Source of the DNA: Nitrospira_E sp052156535
GTDB taxonomy: Bacteria; Nitrospirota; Nitrospiria; Nitrospirales; UBA8639
Assembly (NCBI RefSeq): GCF_052156535.1
Contig: NZ_JBQKUP010000022.1
Coordinates: 45,381 to 109,380 of the forward strand
Direction of reading: 5' to 3'
DNA length: 64,000 bases
Below the pieces are notes generated by a model. The model searched no databases. It saw nothing but the letters and a program-made list of their open reading frames with translations, and was not told where the DNA came from. A program made the position numbers and the translations under genes. Of the stretch, positions 1 through 8,623 are shown in pieces. Position 1 is the stretch's first letter; each line of letters begins with the position of its first letter.

Positions 1-420
1 GGGGCACCATTTCTCGCCGCCCGATATGCCCAACCCTATTTGCCCCAATTCCTTCAGGAAACCGTTCATCCCCTGACGGGGACCGTCACACATAAGGAAC
101 GCCAGCAGGACCGATTGTTAATGACCGTCACCACGCCAAATGGCACCATCCTGGCGACCTTTCGGAAACAGGTTCCAGAAATTGACCTGCTTGTGGAAGA
201 ACAGGACTCTGTCACGTTGGACGTCAAGCAATATGAACCCTTTGTGACTGACCCACCGGTCATTAAAGTCAACAAACTCACACGGCAGGTCCCTGAACCG
301 GCCCAACCCTCACAATCTTCGATCGAACCCGAACCTCTGCCGGACTCTCCGTTGAACCAGGTCCCCGCATCAGGAGGGCCATCTGAGGACACAGAACCTT
401 CTCATCTCCCTCTCAATTAA
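1..420 (+). CDS. 3' part of a hypothetical protein, open at the window edge
   Basis: The frame is open from the first base to a TAA at 418-420, so the start lies before the window. The visible 139 residues have no signal peptide or membrane segment. The middle looks like a small beta-rich domain with alternating hydrophobic residues and the stretch VKQYEPFVTDPPVIKVNK. The last 45 residues are rich in Pro, Ser and Glu and are probably disordered. An internal TTG at 40 could be read as a start, but the frame continues upstream. I do not recognise the family. A 236-base gap separates it from the next gene. Confidence 0.55.
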   Translation, partial: GAPFLAARYAQPYLPQFLQETVHPLTGTVTHKERQQDRLLMTVTTPNGTILATFRKQVPEIDLLVEEQDSVTLDVKQYEPFVTDPPVIKVNKLTRQVPEPAQPSQSSIEPEPLPDSPLNQVPASGGPSEDTEPSHLPLN

Positions 421-442
421 TGGCTGAGGGCCCAGGGGAAGA

Positions 443-468
443 GAAAACCCCACGGGAAAACCCCACGG
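443..468. repeat. Two perfect tandem copies of a 13-mer
   Basis: GAAAACCCCACGG occurs at 443-455 and again at 456-468 with no spacer. It lies between the unknown gene and the membrane protein gene. Two copies are too few to suggest a function; replication slippage is the simplest explanation. Confidence 0.6.
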
Positions 469-656
469 GATAAGATGTGGGCTCAGCAACATCACGTACC
501 TGTCCGGTAAGGACATTTTCTCTCAGGATGATCGAACGCCACGTGAAACTTCTCGGTCCAGCCGACCCAGGAGCAATTTGGTCTCTCTGATCGACCAGCC
601 CGTTGTCGGAGTGTTTACCGTATTTCTGCTTATTTATTTCTAAGGAGGTCAATCCC

Positions 657-1490
657 ATGGATATCACCCTTTGGACCGCAACCCTTGAGGAATCGTTTGA
701 GTACAGTTTCAAGCTGTTTATGGCCTATCTCCCCAAAGGCCTCGGGGCCTTGATGTTGTTAGGCCTGGGAATCCTCTTGGGAAAAATCGTTGAAGCGGGA
801 ACGAGCCGTGTGTTGCATCTGATCGGGGTCGATCGTTTGCTGGGCGGCACTGGTGTTCTCACCCTGCTCAAAAAAATCGGTAGCCATAAAACAATTTCAC
901 AAATTGTCGGCCTTCTAGGATTTTGGCTGGTCTTTCTCCTCTTTCTGATTTCCGCCACCGAAGCCTTAAGTCTCGCCCTGTTGTCCGAAACTTTAACCGG
1001 ACTGGTCCACTATCTGCCTAAAATCGGCATGGCTACCCTTATTCTCGTTCTGGGCCTCCTGGCCACGAACTTTTTGCGCGACCTGATCTCTGTTGCGTGT
1101 GATTCTTCAGGAATCCGGCAAGGCACCATCATTGCGCAAACGGTTTATATAGCCGCGACTCTGCTTGTTCTGGTGACGGCCATTAATGAGTTGGGGATTG
1201 ACACGTCGCTGCTTAATCAAATCATTGTCATTCTCATTGCCGGACTCATTGCCGGAGCCGCCTTATCATTCGGAATCGGTTCTCGTTCTGCCGTAAAGAA
1301 CCTGATTGCCGCCCACTACATTCAGCCCATTGTCCGAATCGGGGAAAAGATTCAGGTCGGCGCCTACAATGGCACCGTCACAGCCATAACTCCCATGGTC
1401 GTCGTCCTGGATACGGCCAAAGGACGGGTCGTGATTCCTGCCGCGCAATTTACTGAAGTCACCAGCATTCTTTCTCCAACGGAGGGATAA
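657..1490 (+). CDS. MscS-like / TM_helix membrane protein
   Basis: A 277-residue inner-membrane protein. About five hydrophobic segments are visible near residues 24-48, 82-106, 120-140, 158-178 and 188-210. They are followed by a C-terminal beta region (about 225-265) with IRIGEKIQVGAYNGTV-like sequence, which resembles the beta domain of small-conductance mechanosensitive channels. The pattern fits the conserved-TM-helix family related to MscS/CmpX. The ATG at 657 is chosen because AAGGAGGT lies at 642-649, seven bases upstream; an in-frame start at 603 has no such site. The gene ends four bases before the next one, so it probably forms an operon with the two MgtE-like genes, pointing to ion or osmotic homeostasis. 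Channel activity is inferred only. Confidence 0.75.
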   Translation: MDITLWTATLEESFEYSFKLFMAYLPKGLGALMLLGLGILLGKIVEAGTSRVLHLIGVDRLLGGTGVLTLLKKIGSHKTISQIVGLLGFWLVFLLFLISATEALSLALLSETLTGLVHYLPKIGMATLILVLGLLATNFLRDLISVACDSSGIRQGTIIAQTVYIAATLLVLVTAINELGIDTSLLNQIIVILIAGLIAGAALSFGIGSRSAVKNLIAAHYIQPIVRIGEKIQVGAYNGTVTAITPMVVVLDTAKGRVVIPAAQFTEVTSILSPTEG

Positions 1491-1494
1491 GCCG

Positions 1495-2358
1495 ATGAAT
1501 TTGATCCAACAGCTCCGGGAAACCTTTATCCAGGAACATCCATTAGAGGCCGCACGCTATGTGGAGGAACTTCCGGCACAGTCGGCGGGAGAAATGTTGC
1601 AGACCATGGAACCTCAACATATCGCCGCCTTTCTGGAGTATTGTCTTCCCGGCCCAACGGCCGAAATTCTCAAACAGTATCCACCGGTAACCAGCGCGGT
1701 CATACTCAGCCGGTTATCCTCCCGTTCGGCACGGGCAGTCCTTCGACAGTATGATTCATCCACACAAACGTCTCTCCTGGATCAGGTTGACCCGGCCATC
1801 GGGGCACATCTTCGGCGATCAATCAATTTGCCGGATCATACCGCCGGCAGCCTCGCCGATCCGCATGTCCTGACACTTCCCCCGGACATCACTGTCGCCA
1901 AGGCCTTACAGCGGGTGACCCAAACCGTCGGGCAAGCCATCTATTATTTATACATCATTGATCATCAGACCATCCTGCGCGGAGTCATCCTCATGAAAGA
2001 GCTGCTTGGAGCAGAATCGACGATCACCGTGTCCTCCATCATGCAGCAGGACGTGAAAGCGATCCCGGCCTCGGCCAATGCCCTCGACATTGTCGCCCAT
2101 CCCGCATGGGCTCAATACGACAGCCTTCCGGTCATTGATCAAGACCGTACGTTTATTGGGGCGCTTCGACATCGAACACTCAGGCAATTTCTCCTGTCAC
2201 GTTCCGGCGAGTATCAACCGGCATTTCTCTCCGATGCCCTCCTACAGCTGTGGGAAGCGTATTCCCTCTCAGGAATTGGCCTGATGACCGCCCTGGGAGA
2301 ATCCCTGAGCACATCAACACCGCCCACCTCTCCCCGGAAAGAACAGGAAACACCATGA
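1495..2358 (+). CDS. Soluble MgtE-like protein (MgtE N domain + CBS pair, no membrane domain)
   Basis: A 287-residue cytosolic protein. Residues about 1-125 resemble the superhelical N domain of MgtE magnesium channels (LPAQSAGEMLQTMEPQHIAAFL). Residues about 130-255 resemble a tandem CBS pair (IYYLYIIDHQTILRGVI, then YDSLPVIDQDRTFIGAL). The five-helix transport domain of MgtE is absent. In MgtE these cytosolic domains sense Mg2+ and gate the pore. The stop overlaps the start of the full-length mgtE by ATGA, so the two are probably translated together. A regulatory or decoy subunit for the neighbouring transporter is plausible but is inference. Confidence 0.8.
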   Translation: MNLIQQLRETFIQEHPLEAARYVEELPAQSAGEMLQTMEPQHIAAFLEYCLPGPTAEILKQYPPVTSAVILSRLSSRSARAVLRQYDSSTQTSLLDQVDPAIGAHLRRSINLPDHTAGSLADPHVLTLPPDITVAKALQRVTQTVGQAIYYLYIIDHQTILRGVILMKELLGAESTITVSSIMQQDVKAIPASANALDIVAHPAWAQYDSLPVIDQDRTFIGALRHRTLRQFLLSRSGEYQPAFLSDALLQLWEAYSLSGIGLMTALGESLSTSTPPTSPRKEQETP

Positions 2359-3659
2359 CAACACCTGCAACGACTGAACAGATGCATCAGGTTTTTATTG
2401 CCAAATTTCCGGATGAAGCCGCCCATGTGTTTGAATCCTATGATCCTCAGGAGGTGATCCCCATACTTGCCGATCTCCCCCCCACCATGATCGCAAAGGT
2501 CCTCTCGGTCATGTCACCCTCATTGGCCGCCGACCTTCTCGGAATCATTCCGCAACCGTTACTTCTGAGTGCGCTTCCTCACCTCCAACCCGCGGTGGCC
2601 GCCTCTCTCCTCCAGCGAATGCCCGATGAGACTCGTGTAGCCACTTTGAATGCCCTACCCCTGCACGTCTCAGCCGACATTGGACCATTCATGGAGTATT
2701 CGGAGGATTCGGTCGGCATACTCATGGATGTCAAATTCTTTGCGCTCCCGGAAGACCTGACCGTCGAGGAAGCCATCCGACAGGTTCGCACCCATGACAC
2801 CCAGCATCTCAATGAAATCTACATTATCGATCGGCGCCAGATCCTTGTGGGCGTCCTCTCCCTCAGGGATCTGTTTTTAGCCCCTCCAAAAAAGAGCCTT
2901 GCAGTCTTGATGAAACGAGAATTACCCACCATTCATCCCCTGGAAAATCAGGAACAAGTCGTAGAAATTTGCAACGAATGGAAGGTCCTGACTATTCCAG
3001 TCACCGATTTGGACGGCCGCCTCCTCGGGGTCATTAGCAGTCAAGACATCATTCAGGTCGAAAAAGAAGAGGCCACCATCAGCATGCAAACCATGGTGGG
3101 TGCCAGTAAGGACGAACGAGCCCTGTCGCCGCCGGGATTCGCCATTCGTAAACGTCTTCTCTGGCTGCAAATTAATCTCCTCACAGCCTTTTTGGCAGCA
3201 TTTGTGGTGGGGTTATTTGAGGACACCATTGCCAGATTTACAGCTTTGGCAGTTTTGCTCCCTGTCGTAGCCGGGCAATCGGGGAACACAGGCGCTCAAG
3301 CGCTCGCGGTAGTCATGCGTGGTTTAGCGTTGCGGGATATCCGTCCTTCCCAATGGCTCCGCGTGACCTTGAAAGAATCTTATGTCGCCTTGGCCAATGG
3401 AGTGGCAGTGGCCGCGACGACCTGTACCGCCGTATTTGTCTGGAGCCAATCCTGGGGATTAACCATGGTCATCGGCGTCTCCATGATTATCTCCATGGTC
3501 ATGGCGGGATTTTCCGGGGCGATCATTCCCATCATCCTTCGATCCCTGAAACAAGATCCGGCTCAATCATCATCAATCATCCTAACCACCGTAACCGATG
3601 TGGCAGGGTTTTTTAGTTTTTTAGGACTGGCCACGATTTTTTCCAGTCTTTTGGAATAA
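2355..3659 (+). CDS. mgtE: Magnesium transporter MgtE
   Basis: A 434-residue Mg2+ channel/transporter of the inner membrane. It has the complete MgtE layout: N domain (about 1-120), two CBS domains (about 125-250) and a C-terminal membrane domain (about 265-434). The membrane domain contains the signature VVAGQSGNTGAQALAV and the conserved end SSIILTTVTDVAGFF, which in the family line the pore and bind Mg2+. The ATG at 2355 overlaps the stop of the preceding soluble paralogue (ATGA). An upstream in-frame start at 2250 would overlap that gene by over 100 bases and is rejected. Length is close to the usual 450. Confidence 0.93.
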   Translation: MTTPATTEQMHQVFIAKFPDEAAHVFESYDPQEVIPILADLPPTMIAKVLSVMSPSLAADLLGIIPQPLLLSALPHLQPAVAASLLQRMPDETRVATLNALPLHVSADIGPFMEYSEDSVGILMDVKFFALPEDLTVEEAIRQVRTHDTQHLNEIYIIDRRQILVGVLSLRDLFLAPPKKSLAVLMKRELPTIHPLENQEQVVEICNEWKVLTIPVTDLDGRLLGVISSQDIIQVEKEEATISMQTMVGASKDERALSPPGFAIRKRLLWLQINLLTAFLAAFVVGLFEDTIARFTALAVLLPVVAGQSGNTGAQALAVVMRGLALRDIRPSQWLRVTLKESYVALANGVAVAATTCTAVFVWSQSWGLTMVIGVSMIISMVMAGFSGAIIPIILRSLKQDPAQSSSIILTTVTDVAGFFSFLGLATIFSSLLE

Positions 3660-3998
3660 TTGATGCTCAGAGAATTTTGAGAAATACGGTCACGGTCTGA
3701 AAGCAGGATCTCCGGCAAAAATCAACCGAAATGAAGACACACCTGTCAAGTAAACGAAACCTAGAGCAGGGAAGTTCAGGATCGGCACGCCCTCTTCCCT
3801 TGACAGAAACCGCGGCTTTGATACTCTCGCATTACAGGAATTCTTGTTAGGTCAAAATGACTTAACTCTCGTGAACGGACAAAGAAATCGCTCCACGATA
3901 TTCCGTTTCCCAAGCCCACCATCGCAAGAAAAATACTGTGATTCATAGTAAGGATCAACATAGGGAGAAAAACCCCCACTTGATAGGAAAAGGACACC
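3660..3998. other. 339-base intergenic stretch with an inverted repeat
   Basis: No gene is seen. It holds a weak promoter candidate at 3800-3827 and a near-palindrome at 3847-3865 (TTAGGTCA, three A, TGACTTAA; 7 of 8 positions pair), which could be an operator for the lipoprotein gene downstream. Confidence 0.4.
3800..3827 (+). promoter_or_regulatory. Candidate sigma-70 promoter for the lipoprotein gene
   Basis: TTGACA at 3800-3805, a 16-base spacer and a poor -10 (TACTCT). The -35 is perfect but the -10 is weak, so this is tentative. Confidence 0.3.
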
Positions 3999-5201
3999 GT
4001 GCAAAACGTACAAACCCAAAGCTCTTTTTTGGCCTGCATCATCCTCTGGAGTCTGCCTTTAATGCTATCCGGTTGCTTTTCCCCGAAGGCTCTGGAACAT
4101 GTGGTCATTGCGTACGACCATTCGGTAACCAGATCACTGGTCGAACAATTGCTCCTCAATATTGCCAGATCCCATCATCATCAACCAGTGCATTTCACAG
4201 CCATTTCGAGCATTGCCGCCACCTTTAATTATCAATTTTCGGCCGGGGCAACCCCGCCGCTCGGTGGGTTAGATGGCGGATTTGCATTGGCGCCCGTCTT
4301 TGGGGGCAGCATCGCTGAAAACCCCACGTTTACCATTAGCCCCATTGAAGGAGAAGATTTTACCCAACGTCTCCTAACCCCTCTCCGGGAAGGAAAATTG
4401 ACCCTCCTGCTGAGACAAGGAGTCGACATTGATTTACTCCTCAGGCTCATGGCAGGGGAAATCCGTACGACCACCAATAATCAGGAAACCGCCTACTATA
4501 ATCGACCGTCGGATCAGATCGGATATCCCAAATTTCGACAAATCGTCCTTCATCTTTCCCGTTTACAGGACAACAATCAGCTCTATATAGAACCCTTGGT
4601 ATATGACCGGGAATGGATCCTGCCATTATCCTCATTTTCTGCCGGAGACTTTCAAACCCTGGAAACTAACTATCGCGTCATTGTGGATGCGGATAAGCAG
4701 ATCTTTACCATTCAAAAACGGTCGATCGGGCATACCGTGATTACGAACTACGACCCCACCACCATCTCCAATAGAGAGCGGTTGGCTCTGCAGGCCAAGG
4801 CGGATCGTTGGCCGCCGAACGATATCCTGGTCGATATCCGACCCGACAACCCGGGAGGCGAATACCCGATACAAGGGGCCTTTCGGCTCCGGAGTTTTCA
4901 CGGCATTCTCAATTTTCTGGGTCGATCCATCGCGAGTGAGCCGGAGTATCATGTGGATCCGGATCCAGGAACGGGAATCGTCTCAGAAAATCCGGTCCGG
5001 GTCTTGGACATTATCGAATCCACTATTGAACGCCCTAATACCAAACTTTCCGTCACCCATGAGGGACATTATTATTCCATCGCCGATGAGGAGAAGCGAT
5101 CATGGAATCAGGAAGCATTTCGTCTGCTGTACCAACTATTTCAAATGACCGTCACCGATGCCCCACGAGGGAATGTTCCCAGTATCACCATTGCGAAATG
5201 A
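3999..5201 (+). CDS. Predicted lipoprotein of unknown function
   Basis: A 400-residue protein with a lipoprotein signal: a hydrophobic segment ends in LMLSGC, with Cys at residue 26. It is therefore probably lipidated and anchored to a membrane facing the periplasm. GTG at 3999 is used, preceded by a purine-rich AGGAAAAGG. The mature part is mixed alpha/beta, with stretches such as LREGKLTLLLRQGVDIDLLLRLMAGEIRT and a later FRLRSFHGILNFLGRSI. The N-terminal region just after the Cys (EHVVIAYDHSVTRSLVEQLL) might relate to a secretion or envelope system, but I do not recognise a named family. It is monocistronic, with a convergent gene downstream. Confidence 0.75.
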   Translation: MQNVQTQSSFLACIILWSLPLMLSGCFSPKALEHVVIAYDHSVTRSLVEQLLLNIARSHHHQPVHFTAISSIAATFNYQFSAGATPPLGGLDGGFALAPVFGGSIAENPTFTISPIEGEDFTQRLLTPLREGKLTLLLRQGVDIDLLLRLMAGEIRTTTNNQETAYYNRPSDQIGYPKFRQIVLHLSRLQDNNQLYIEPLVYDREWILPLSSFSAGDFQTLETNYRVIVDADKQIFTIQKRSIGHTVITNYDPTTISNRERLALQAKADRWPPNDILVDIRPDNPGGEYPIQGAFRLRSFHGILNFLGRSIASEPEYHVDPDPGTGIVSENPVRVLDIIESTIERPNTKLSVTHEGHYYSIADEEKRSWNQEAFRLLYQLFQMTVTDAPRGNVPSITIAK

Positions 5202-5256
5202 ACTCTCTATGCGATGGATAGGAGATGGAACTTCTTAGAGAAATGGGTCTCGTATT

Positions 5257-5285
5257 GAAAAAGAAAGAACGATCCCTCTGGATCG
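5257..5285 (-). terminator. Rho-independent-type terminator for the minus-strand gene at 5322-5792
   Basis: Read on the minus strand, a 6-bp stem CGATCC/GGATCG with a 4-base loop (5270-5285) is followed by the T-rich tract TTCTTTCTTTTT. The stem is short, so strength is uncertain. The position just after the convergent gene supports it. Confidence 0.45.
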
Positions 5286-5321
5286 GAACAACGCCATAAT
5301 ACCAGCCCCGTGTCTATGGTG

Positions 5322-5792
5322 TTAGGCCAGCCGCAGTTGCGCCAGCGACGCGAGCGCGGGGCTCCCACTGGTGTCTGGTATGATGCTTAACTCGAGCACC
5401 GTGACCGCCGGGAGTTCGACGTGGTGGTCTTCCGTCTGGCTTGTTGCGCCGTCGGGACTGAAGTTCCACTGCTGGCGCACGATTTCCCGGAACGACTGCC
5501 CGCCATCAGACGACCACCGCAACACATACTCTTGCGTCCGCCCGATGCGGGTTTCCAAAAAGTTCAGCCAGATCCTCCGGAGCGGTTGCGGAGTGGCAAA
5601 GAGAAGCCGGATGGTCTGCTTGCCCGGCCCTGCGGCACGCCACCCCGAAGTCCCACCGGGCACCAACGCTGCCTCAATGGGATAAGCGGCGTCTTCCGAG
5701 GTGATTTCCACCTCCGCAAGCTCCTCCACATTCAGCCAATCCCCTGGCGGTTCGCTTCCGTCCTGAACCTGGCCGATCACTCTCTTGCGCAT
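5322..5792 (-). CDS. Discoidin (F5/8C)-like small beta protein
   Basis: A 156-residue protein starting MRKRVIGQVQDG. AGGAGG lies eight bases upstream of this ATG (5801-5806), which is why it is preferred over a TTG 13 codons earlier. The sequence is beta-rich: KQTIRLLFATPQPLRRIWLN followed by EYVLRWSSDGGQSFREIVRQQ resembles the galactose-binding-like jelly roll of discoidin/XRCC1-N-type domains. No signal peptide is seen, so it should be cytosolic. Ligand and role are unknown. A terminator-like hairpin follows the stop. Confidence 0.65.
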   Translation of the reverse strand: MRKRVIGQVQDGSEPPGDWLNVEELAEVEITSEDAAYPIEAALVPGGTSGWRAAGPGKQTIRLLFATPQPLRRIWLNFLETRIGRTQEYVLRWSSDGGQSFREIVRQQWNFSPDGATSQTEDHHVELPAVTVLELSIIPDTSGSPALASLAQLRLA

Positions 5793-5999
5793 TCGGTGTG
5801 CCTCCTGATTGCAAGCTGGAAAAATATTCAACTACCTCTCTATGGATGATTTGGTTCCTTATGAGTCTACCGATCTGGTCCACCAGCAGCAAATGTCTCC
5901 GTGGCATACGAAGTCACCCATCGTGTCCTTCACCACACCAAGTTGAGCGCAGCTCGTGTCGACGGCTGGAGCGATTTTGGAGGCGGGTGCTTCTCGAAA

Positions 6000-6578
6000 T
6001 CAGGCAAACAACCAGCGTTGGATCAGTTTGGTGTAGTGCGGCATCACGAGATAGACCATGACCCATACCACCGAACCGGTGCTAAGCAGCAAGTCCAGAT
6101 AATGATTGTGAGGTACGCCCAGTTGCCGCAGCCCCAATGCCACGACCAGGGGAATGACGAGCACCAACGGAAAGATGGCGGACCATGTGACGAGAAATTG
6201 TTTCCAGCGGACAGGGACCTTCGCCCTCGCGCCTTCGGGCGTGAACCAGAAATCCAAACCACTGCGTATGAAAAAATCATCATCTTGAGCAAGGAGCGGT
6301 CGCACCTGTTCGATGAGTCGTTTCCGATCCTGTGAACTCATCCATCCCTGGAGGTGTTCCCTGGTATCAAACCGGATGATGACCGTATAGGTTGACGTGA
6401 GTCCGGGAACCGGACGGATAATCTGCAAATCCAGGTGACCCGGATAGCTACTGCATAGCGGACCGATTTCGTTCAACCAGGCGTCGTAACCCTCTTGTTG
6501 ACCATCGCGGACGCGATGCGTAATCACAGCGGTGGCGCCCCATCCAAACGTGGTCGAAGAAGAATCTTCATGATTCAC
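6000..6578 (-). CDS. Antibiotic biosynthesis monooxygenase (ABM)-domain membrane protein
   Basis: A 192-residue protein. Residues about 15-110 look like a ferredoxin-like ABM domain (ITHRVRDGQQEGYDAWLNEI ... YTVIIRFDTREHLQGWMSS). The C-terminal third has two membrane segments (about 127-148 and 160-180), a common layout for ABM proteins of unknown substrate. GTG at 6578 is supported by GAGGTG (6587-6592) eight bases upstream. Known ABM enzymes oxidise quinol-type compounds or degrade haem; no haem-binding signature is visible, so catalysis is not assured. Confidence 0.8.
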   Translation of the reverse strand: MNHEDSSSTTFGWGATAVITHRVRDGQQEGYDAWLNEIGPLCSSYPGHLDLQIIRPVPGLTSTYTVIIRFDTREHLQGWMSSQDRKRLIEQVRPLLAQDDDFFIRSGLDFWFTPEGARAKVPVRWKQFLVTWSAIFPLVLVIPLVVALGLRQLGVPHNHYLDLLLSTGSVVWVMVYLVMPHYTKLIQRWLFA

Positions 6579-6693
6579 AGTGTCGACACCTCATAGTGTT
6601 AAAAAAATACGAACGCATAACACTTGTACCATGGGCATGGTGCACGGCAAGACGTTTCATACAACGATATGCTAAAGGACAGGATTCTGATAT

Positions 6694-7056
6694 TCATAGC
6701 CGGTCAGGAATAGGCAAACCATGTAGACGCAGAAATGAAAGCTTGTCCCAATATCCTCGTTGGAAGACAATCTTATCATCCAGCACCTGAAAAAACCCGC
6801 ACCCCCGCAACCCAAGCGGGTCCCGCCACTCAAGAATGGCCCAGTCATCGATTTCAAAAATGCGTTCAACGATGCAGCGCATCTCAGCCTTGGCAAATTC
6901 CTCCGCGAACATCCTATGAATGGCCGCTCGACCCACGACGGGCTCATTCGCCACCTGATGATTCACCGCGTCATCCGCGTACAAGCCGGCAAGCGCCTCC
7001 GCATCGGCACGATTAAATGCCTCCACCCATGATCGAACTAATTCCCCTGGTTTCAT
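6694..7056 (-). CDS. SnoaL-like / NTF2-fold protein
   Basis: A 120-residue protein of the NTF2-like superfamily. It begins with the typical helix VRSWVEAFNRADAEALAGLYADDAVNH and ends with the beta strands WAILEWRDPLGLRGCGFFQVLDDKIVFQRGYWD. Such proteins bind or isomerise small hydrophobic ligands. ATG at 7056 is preferred because AGGAG lies 11 bases upstream; a GTG at 7068 would overlap that site. It stands alone between the ABM and AlkA genes on the same strand; its substrate is unknown. Confidence 0.8.
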   Translation of the reverse strand: MKPGELVRSWVEAFNRADAEALAGLYADDAVNHQVANEPVVGRAAIHRMFAEEFAKAEMRCIVERIFEIDDWAILEWRDPLGLRGCGFFQVLDDKIVFQRGYWDKLSFLRLHGLPIPDRL

Positions 7057-7122
7057 ATTCGCCCGCACTCCTGGATAAAGGCGACCCGCGCTACGGTGTC
7101 GGCGTGAATGAATGGTTATGCA

Positions 7123-7803
7123 CTAGCCCAACTCACGCATCCCATTGTTATCCGTCACGTACTGCCCTCTCGCGGCAAGGTAATGCGCCCACAAGATTCG
7201 CGCGGCAACCGATCGCCACGGCACCCAATGGCTGGCCAAGAGTTTCTGCTCATTTTTCGTCGGGAGGTCAGTAAGGCGTTTCACTTCACGGAGCGCGACG
7301 GCCAGGGCCAAATCCCCTTGAGGCCAGACATCGGGACGTCGCAGTGCCATAAGGTAATAGATGTCCACGCTCCAGGCCCCGAGCCCTGGAACCGCCAATA
7401 GGATCTGACGCCCCCGATCATCCGGACCGTTGGCCACCAAACTAAGATCAAGACTACCGTCGAGTATGCGCGCGGCCAGACCATAACAATAACCGGCTTT
7501 CTGCCTCGTCAGCCCGAAATTCTTCAACCCATTTATCTTGATGGCATAGACCGCTTCCGGAGTCATCGCACCCAGGTGGCTGGATAGCCGCCGATACATC
7601 GTGCGCGCGGCGGCCAACGACACCTGCTGTTCGAGAATAATCTGAATGAGAGTAGGGAATCCCGGTACTCGCCCCCACATCGGAGGTTCCCCCAGTCTAT
7701 CCAGGACAGCCCCCAGATCAGGATCCACCTCCGCCAACTCCCGTGCCCCTCTACTAAGCGAAGCCGACGTCAGCCGCCGGGGAGTCCTAATAGGCAATGG
7801 CAT
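7123..7803 (-). CDS. alkA: DNA-3-methyladenine glycosylase (AlkA / HhH-GPD family)
   Basis: A 226-residue base-excision repair enzyme that removes alkylated purines from DNA. It has the HhH-GPD core: a helix-hairpin-helix ending LLAVPGLGAWSVDIY and the catalytic Asp in WPQGDLALAVAL (Asp about 164 from the ATG). The N-terminal TBP-like domain of E. coli AlkA is missing, as in the shorter bacterial forms. The ATG at 7803 is used; a TTG three codons earlier is possible and neither has a clear ribosome-binding site. Confidence 0.87.
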   Translation of the reverse strand: MPLPIRTPRRLTSASLSRGARELAEVDPDLGAVLDRLGEPPMWGRVPGFPTLIQIILEQQVSLAAARTMYRRLSSHLGAMTPEAVYAIKINGLKNFGLTRQKAGYCYGLAARILDGSLDLSLVANGPDDRGRQILLAVPGLGAWSVDIYYLMALRRPDVWPQGDLALAVALREVKRLTDLPTKNEQKLLASHWVPWRSVAARILWAHYLAARGQYVTDNNGMRELG

Positions 7804-8116
7804 TTGGATCAACGAACCAGTTTTATAACAGTTGTCCAGATAAAGTTTAAGCTAAGCAGCGTGACCCGAATTGCCGGTGATGGTCCTCTTGCATGTCCGA
7901 CGGTCTGTTCTGCCAGCAACACATTTGTCTCTGTGGCATCTGAAACCACTCCTCGGGTCCTGCGCAACTCCAAACTCCTCTATCGCATGCGCTGGTATAA
8001 TCGAGATGAATTTTTGTGGGATCATACATAATCACTAGCCCCCTCGTCGAAGGAGTTGGGAATGAAAGGATTGATGGCCGATTCCCCAACTCTTGTATCA
8101 ACATGATGTTCTGTGA
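7804..8116. other. Intergenic stretch with a 12-bp inverted repeat
   Basis: No gene is seen. GAGTTGGGAAT near 8051-8062 pairs with ATTCCCCAACTC near 8080-8092, forming a hairpin just outside repeat copy A. The outer 30 bases next to repeat A (about 8085-8116) also match the flank of repeat copy G, so the element may extend to here. Confidence 0.5.
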
Positions 8117-8304
8117 TGCCGGGTTTCGCCCCGGCAGACGAGGACCATTTGTTTCGGCAAAAGGTCCCAAAACCATTGACGCCCCGTCTGGCCTCATAAG
8201 AGGGGACGGACGCTAGCTTGCGGAGGGCGGCCCAACTCGCAAGGCTCAAACAAGGTCCGCCAGCCGATGAAAGCGTCCCTCCCTTTGGCCAGTCGGCAGG
8301 CGTC
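8117..8304 (-). repeat. Structured 188-bp repeat, copy A (inverted orientation)
   Basis: Read on the minus strand it starts GACGCCTGCCGACTGGCC and ends in the hairpin TGCCGGGGCGAAACCCGGCA. It has the same five-stem plan as copies B-G: outer GACGCC/GGCGTC stem, GGGACGC/GCGTCC stem, inner GGCGG/CCGCC stem, GACC-TTTTG/CAAA-TGGTC hairpin, and terminal hairpin. Length (188 bp) equals copies B and F. It lies between alkA and the helicase gene. Confidence 0.88.
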
Positions 8305-8623
8305 GACCACAGAAGACAACATTTAAGGATCTCTCATGAAAGAGCGCAGATCTCTCCATCAAGGATTCCCCAATTCTTCATGACCAAGAAGCTCGGTCAA
8401 AAAGACCAGCCAAAGACGTCCCAAAAATTGACAAATTTCTTCAATTGACTAAGAATCCCCACATGACCATTCCCGAGCGTTCGCTTGTGGTCAGGTGTCC
8501 TTCGGGATTGCCAGTTGTTCATGGGCTTTGAACCCATCCAAGGAAGTGGTGTTAGGCCACACAACCCGCCGTCCGTCGCGTTCTCGCCGGGGAGGCAGGT
8601 CACCATCCAAGAGCGAGGAAACT
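8305..8623. other. Leader region of the helicase gene with an attC-like half site
   Basis: No gene is seen. GTTAGGCC at 8551-8558 followed by ACACAAC is nearly identical to a site at 12697 upstream of another accessory gene. GTTAGGC fits the GTTRRRY right core of integron attC sites, but no complete attC partner is visible here. Confidence 0.35.

Noticed and set aside
5319..5327. GTTAGGC near the discoidin-like gene as an attC core
   Set aside because: It is simply the gene's stop codon context and no partner site is nearby.
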